Shown here piece by piece: positions 62,671-64,000 of a DNA stretch of 64,000 nucleotides (position 1 is the first letter of the stretch; each line of letters begins with the position of its first letter). The DNA lies in assembly GCA_963169195.1 (NCBI GenBank), contig CAUJDN010000030.1, forward strand, positions 140,943-204,942, in the 5' to 3' direction. The stretch is from Acidobacteriota bacterium. Lineage in GTDB: Bacteria > Acidobacteriota > Vicinamibacteria > Vicinamibacterales > UBA2999. Both the position numbers and the translations under genes were made by a program. The notes under the pieces are model-generated. The model was given only the letters and a program-made list of their open reading frames with translations. It was not told the DNA's origin and made no database searches.

Positions 62671-62712
62671 GCCGCACGCACGGCGCCCAACGCCGCACGC
62701 ACGGCGCCCAAC
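62671..62712. repeat. Perfect 21-bp tandem duplication ending in an attC core site
   Basis: gccgcacgcacggcgcccaac x2. Confidence 0.9.
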
Positions 62713-62780
62713 GCCTGCGGTTCAGCCGCGGCGCGCTCAGGATGCCACCGCGCGCCGTCGGCTGCAACCGCTTGTTGGGC
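62706..62780 (-). repeat. attC site 7
   Basis: GCCCAACGCCTGCGGTTCAGCCG...CGGCTGCAACCGCTTGTTGGGC. Confidence 0.93.
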
Positions 62781-62807
62781 AGCCGATTGCGGGTATACAG
62801 TACTCTG

Positions 62808-63014
62808 GTGACCTTCACCATCGAGCTGGAGCGCGAAGCTGATGGCCGCTGGCTGGCCGAAGTGCCGACCTTGCTTGGCGTGTTGTGCTACGGGCAGGAC
62901 CGCGATGAGGCGGTGGCCAAAGTCCAAGCTCTCGCCCTCCGAGTCATCGCGGAGCGGCTCGAGCATCGCGAGGCTCCGGCCGAATTTCTGAACGTTACAT
63001 TCCAGGCCGCGTGA
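62808..63014 (+). CDS. hicB: HicB-family antitoxin
   Basis: GTG start; VTFTIELEREADGRWLAEVPTLLGVLCYGQDRDEAVAKVQALALRVIAERLE. Confidence 0.88.
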   Translation: MTFTIELEREADGRWLAEVPTLLGVLCYGQDRDEAVAKVQALALRVIAERLEHREAPAEFLNVTFQAA

Positions 63015-63223
63015 GCAACTGGCCCGCGTCCAAGGCTCGTCGAGTTCTGGCGGCCCTGTTGCGACTTGGCTGGACGATCAAGCGCCAATCAGGTTCGCAC
63101 CGGACGCTTGCCCGCGAGGGGTGGGCCGATGTCGTGTTCGCATTTCACGACGACGAAGAAATCGGGCCGAGGATGCTCGCGAGACTGGCCAAGCATACTG
63201 GCCTCCACCCGGAAGATCTGTAA
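63011..63223 (+). CDS. hicA: HicA-family toxin
   Basis: SKARRVLAALLRLGWTIKRQSGSHRTLARE; overlaps hicB by 4 nt. Confidence 0.9.
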   Translation: MSNWPASKARRVLAALLRLGWTIKRQSGSHRTLAREGWADVVFAFHDDEEIGPRMLARLAKHTGLHPEDL

Positions 63224-63247
63224 GCGCCCGACCGCTCGTATTGGTCG

Positions 63248-63322
63248 GCCCAACGTCCGCGGCTCAGCCGCGGCGTGCTCAGGATGCACCAGCGCGCCGT
63301 CGGCTGCAACCGCCTGTTGGGC
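63248..63322 (-). repeat. attC site 8
   Basis: GCCCAACGTCCGCGGCTCAGCCGCGG...GCCGTCGGCTGCAACCGCCTGTTGGGC. Confidence 0.93.
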
Positions 63323-63360
63323 GGCAATGTTGAAGCGTGCAACGACGGTTGGCTTGTCAT

Positions 63361-63699
63361 TCAATGCACGGGGCGAATCGACCTGTTGTCCCAGGCCGTG
63401 GACTGCCAATTTGAGATGATGCCGTTTTCGCCGCATTCCGGGCACTGCCATCGGATCCGTTCATCCGGCCAGACGCGGTACTCGATGATTCCCGAGCATG
63501 GACGACGGCCCAAGCGACGCCGGCATCGGATCGGCGCGATCGCGTCCGTGCGCAGATTCGAGTTGCCGGTGAGTGTCGTAGCGGCCGCCACGATCCTGGT
63601 CTGATATTCCATGTTTCGTCGCGCCGGGCCGGGTACGTCCTTCGGCAATTGCCCTGTGCGCTCATCGATGAAATGACTGAGGTCTGTGACCCACGTCAT
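63361..63699 (-). CDS. Hypothetical cassette protein with CPEC motif
   Basis: MTWVTDLSHFIDERTGQLPKDVPGPARRNMEYQTRIVAAAT...IRWQCPECGENGIISNWQSTAWD. Confidence 0.65.
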   Translation of the reverse strand: MTWVTDLSHFIDERTGQLPKDVPGPARRNMEYQTRIVAAATTLTGNSNLRTDAIAPIRCRRRLGRRPCSGIIEYRVWPDERIRWQCPECGENGIISNWQSTAWDNRSIRPVH

Positions 63700-63779
63700 T
63701 GCTGGTCTTCCTCGAGTCACGGTCTCCCTCGTTCGAATACGACCACCGGTCTTCGTGTCGCCGAGATGCTTCGTTGTCC

Positions 63780-63839
63780 GCCCAACGCGCAGCATCAGCG
63801 GCGGCGCGCAGCGCCGTCCGCTGCATGCTGTTGTTAGCC
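63780..63839 (-). repeat. attC site 9 (short form, 60 bp)
   Basis: GCCCAACGCGCAGCATCAGCGGCGG...CGTCCGCTGCATGCTGTTGTTAGCC. Confidence 0.9.
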
Positions 63840-63846
63840 GGCGTCT

Positions 63847-64000
63847 TCAACTGGCCCTTTCCCCTGCCGGTGCAGCCTGCACCGTTCGCCATACTACCGT
63901 CCACTCCCCCCGTAGACGTGAGAAAACGAGGATGTCGTGCCCCTTCTCGTGATGTCTCGTGCCGTCGAGTTCGTAAACCACATCGAACGGAGTGACCGCC
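63847..64000 (-). CDS. C-terminal part of an NTF2-like/SnoaL (DUF4440-type) protein, truncated by window edge
   Basis: Minus-strand open frame ...AVTPFDVVYELDGTRHHEKGHDILVFSRLRGEWTVVWRTVQAAPAGERAS*; stop 7 bp from attC 9. Confidence 0.55.
   Translation of the reverse strand, partial: AVTPFDVVYELDGTRHHEKGHDILVFSRLRGEWTVVWRTVQAAPAGERAS

Larger units (their letters stand above)
56816..64000 (-). mobile_element. Integron gene-cassette array (no integrase in window)
   Basis: Nine attC-like sites (RYYYAAC ... GTTRRRY bounded palindromes, 60-113 bp) separating short cassettes, plus degenerate remnants at the left end. Confidence 0.9.

Noticed and set aside
58617-63839. Palindromic repeats considered as a REP/BIME or CRISPR array
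   Set aside because: Spacing is gene-sized, repeats are bounded by RYYYAAC/GTTRRRY cores and have variable centres, which fits attC rather than REP or CRISPR.

Overview
High-GC bacterial chromosome segment. Gene content and the Oar-like TonB receptor suggest Acidobacteriota (Vicinamibacteria-like), but this is an inference. About 0-56 kb is mostly ordinary housekeeping: ileS-lspA-lgt-rluD-NUDIX, lon, dksA-like, rpmB-ridA, relA/spoT, an Oar-like TonB receptor, tonB-exbB-exbD-exbD, a divergent membrane pyrophosphatase, uppP-secF-secD-yajC-tgt, ddl, accD-folC-lptD-like, nucleotide-sugar enzymes, TPP riboswitch-thiC, pncB-pncA, hrpB and peptidases. Two regions stand out. (1) At 31.18-31.69 kb, two tandem ORFs, each only 18 aa, encode pure Lys/Ala peptides (MAKKAKKAAKKKAAKKKK and MAKKAKKAAKKAKKAKKR). 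Each has a ribosome-binding site and its own intrinsic terminator, and a near-consensus promoter preceded by a perfect dyad lies upstream. Both are below the size cut-off of the ORF track. (2) At about 56.8-64.0 kb there is an integron cassette array with at least nine recognisable attC sites. It carries two hicBA modules, a ParE-like module, a DUF4160/DUF2442 pair and several orphan genes. attC asymmetry and gene polarity both indicate that the array reads right to left, so an integrase/attI, if retained, should lie beyond position 64000. No rRNA, tRNA or CRISPR array was recognised.
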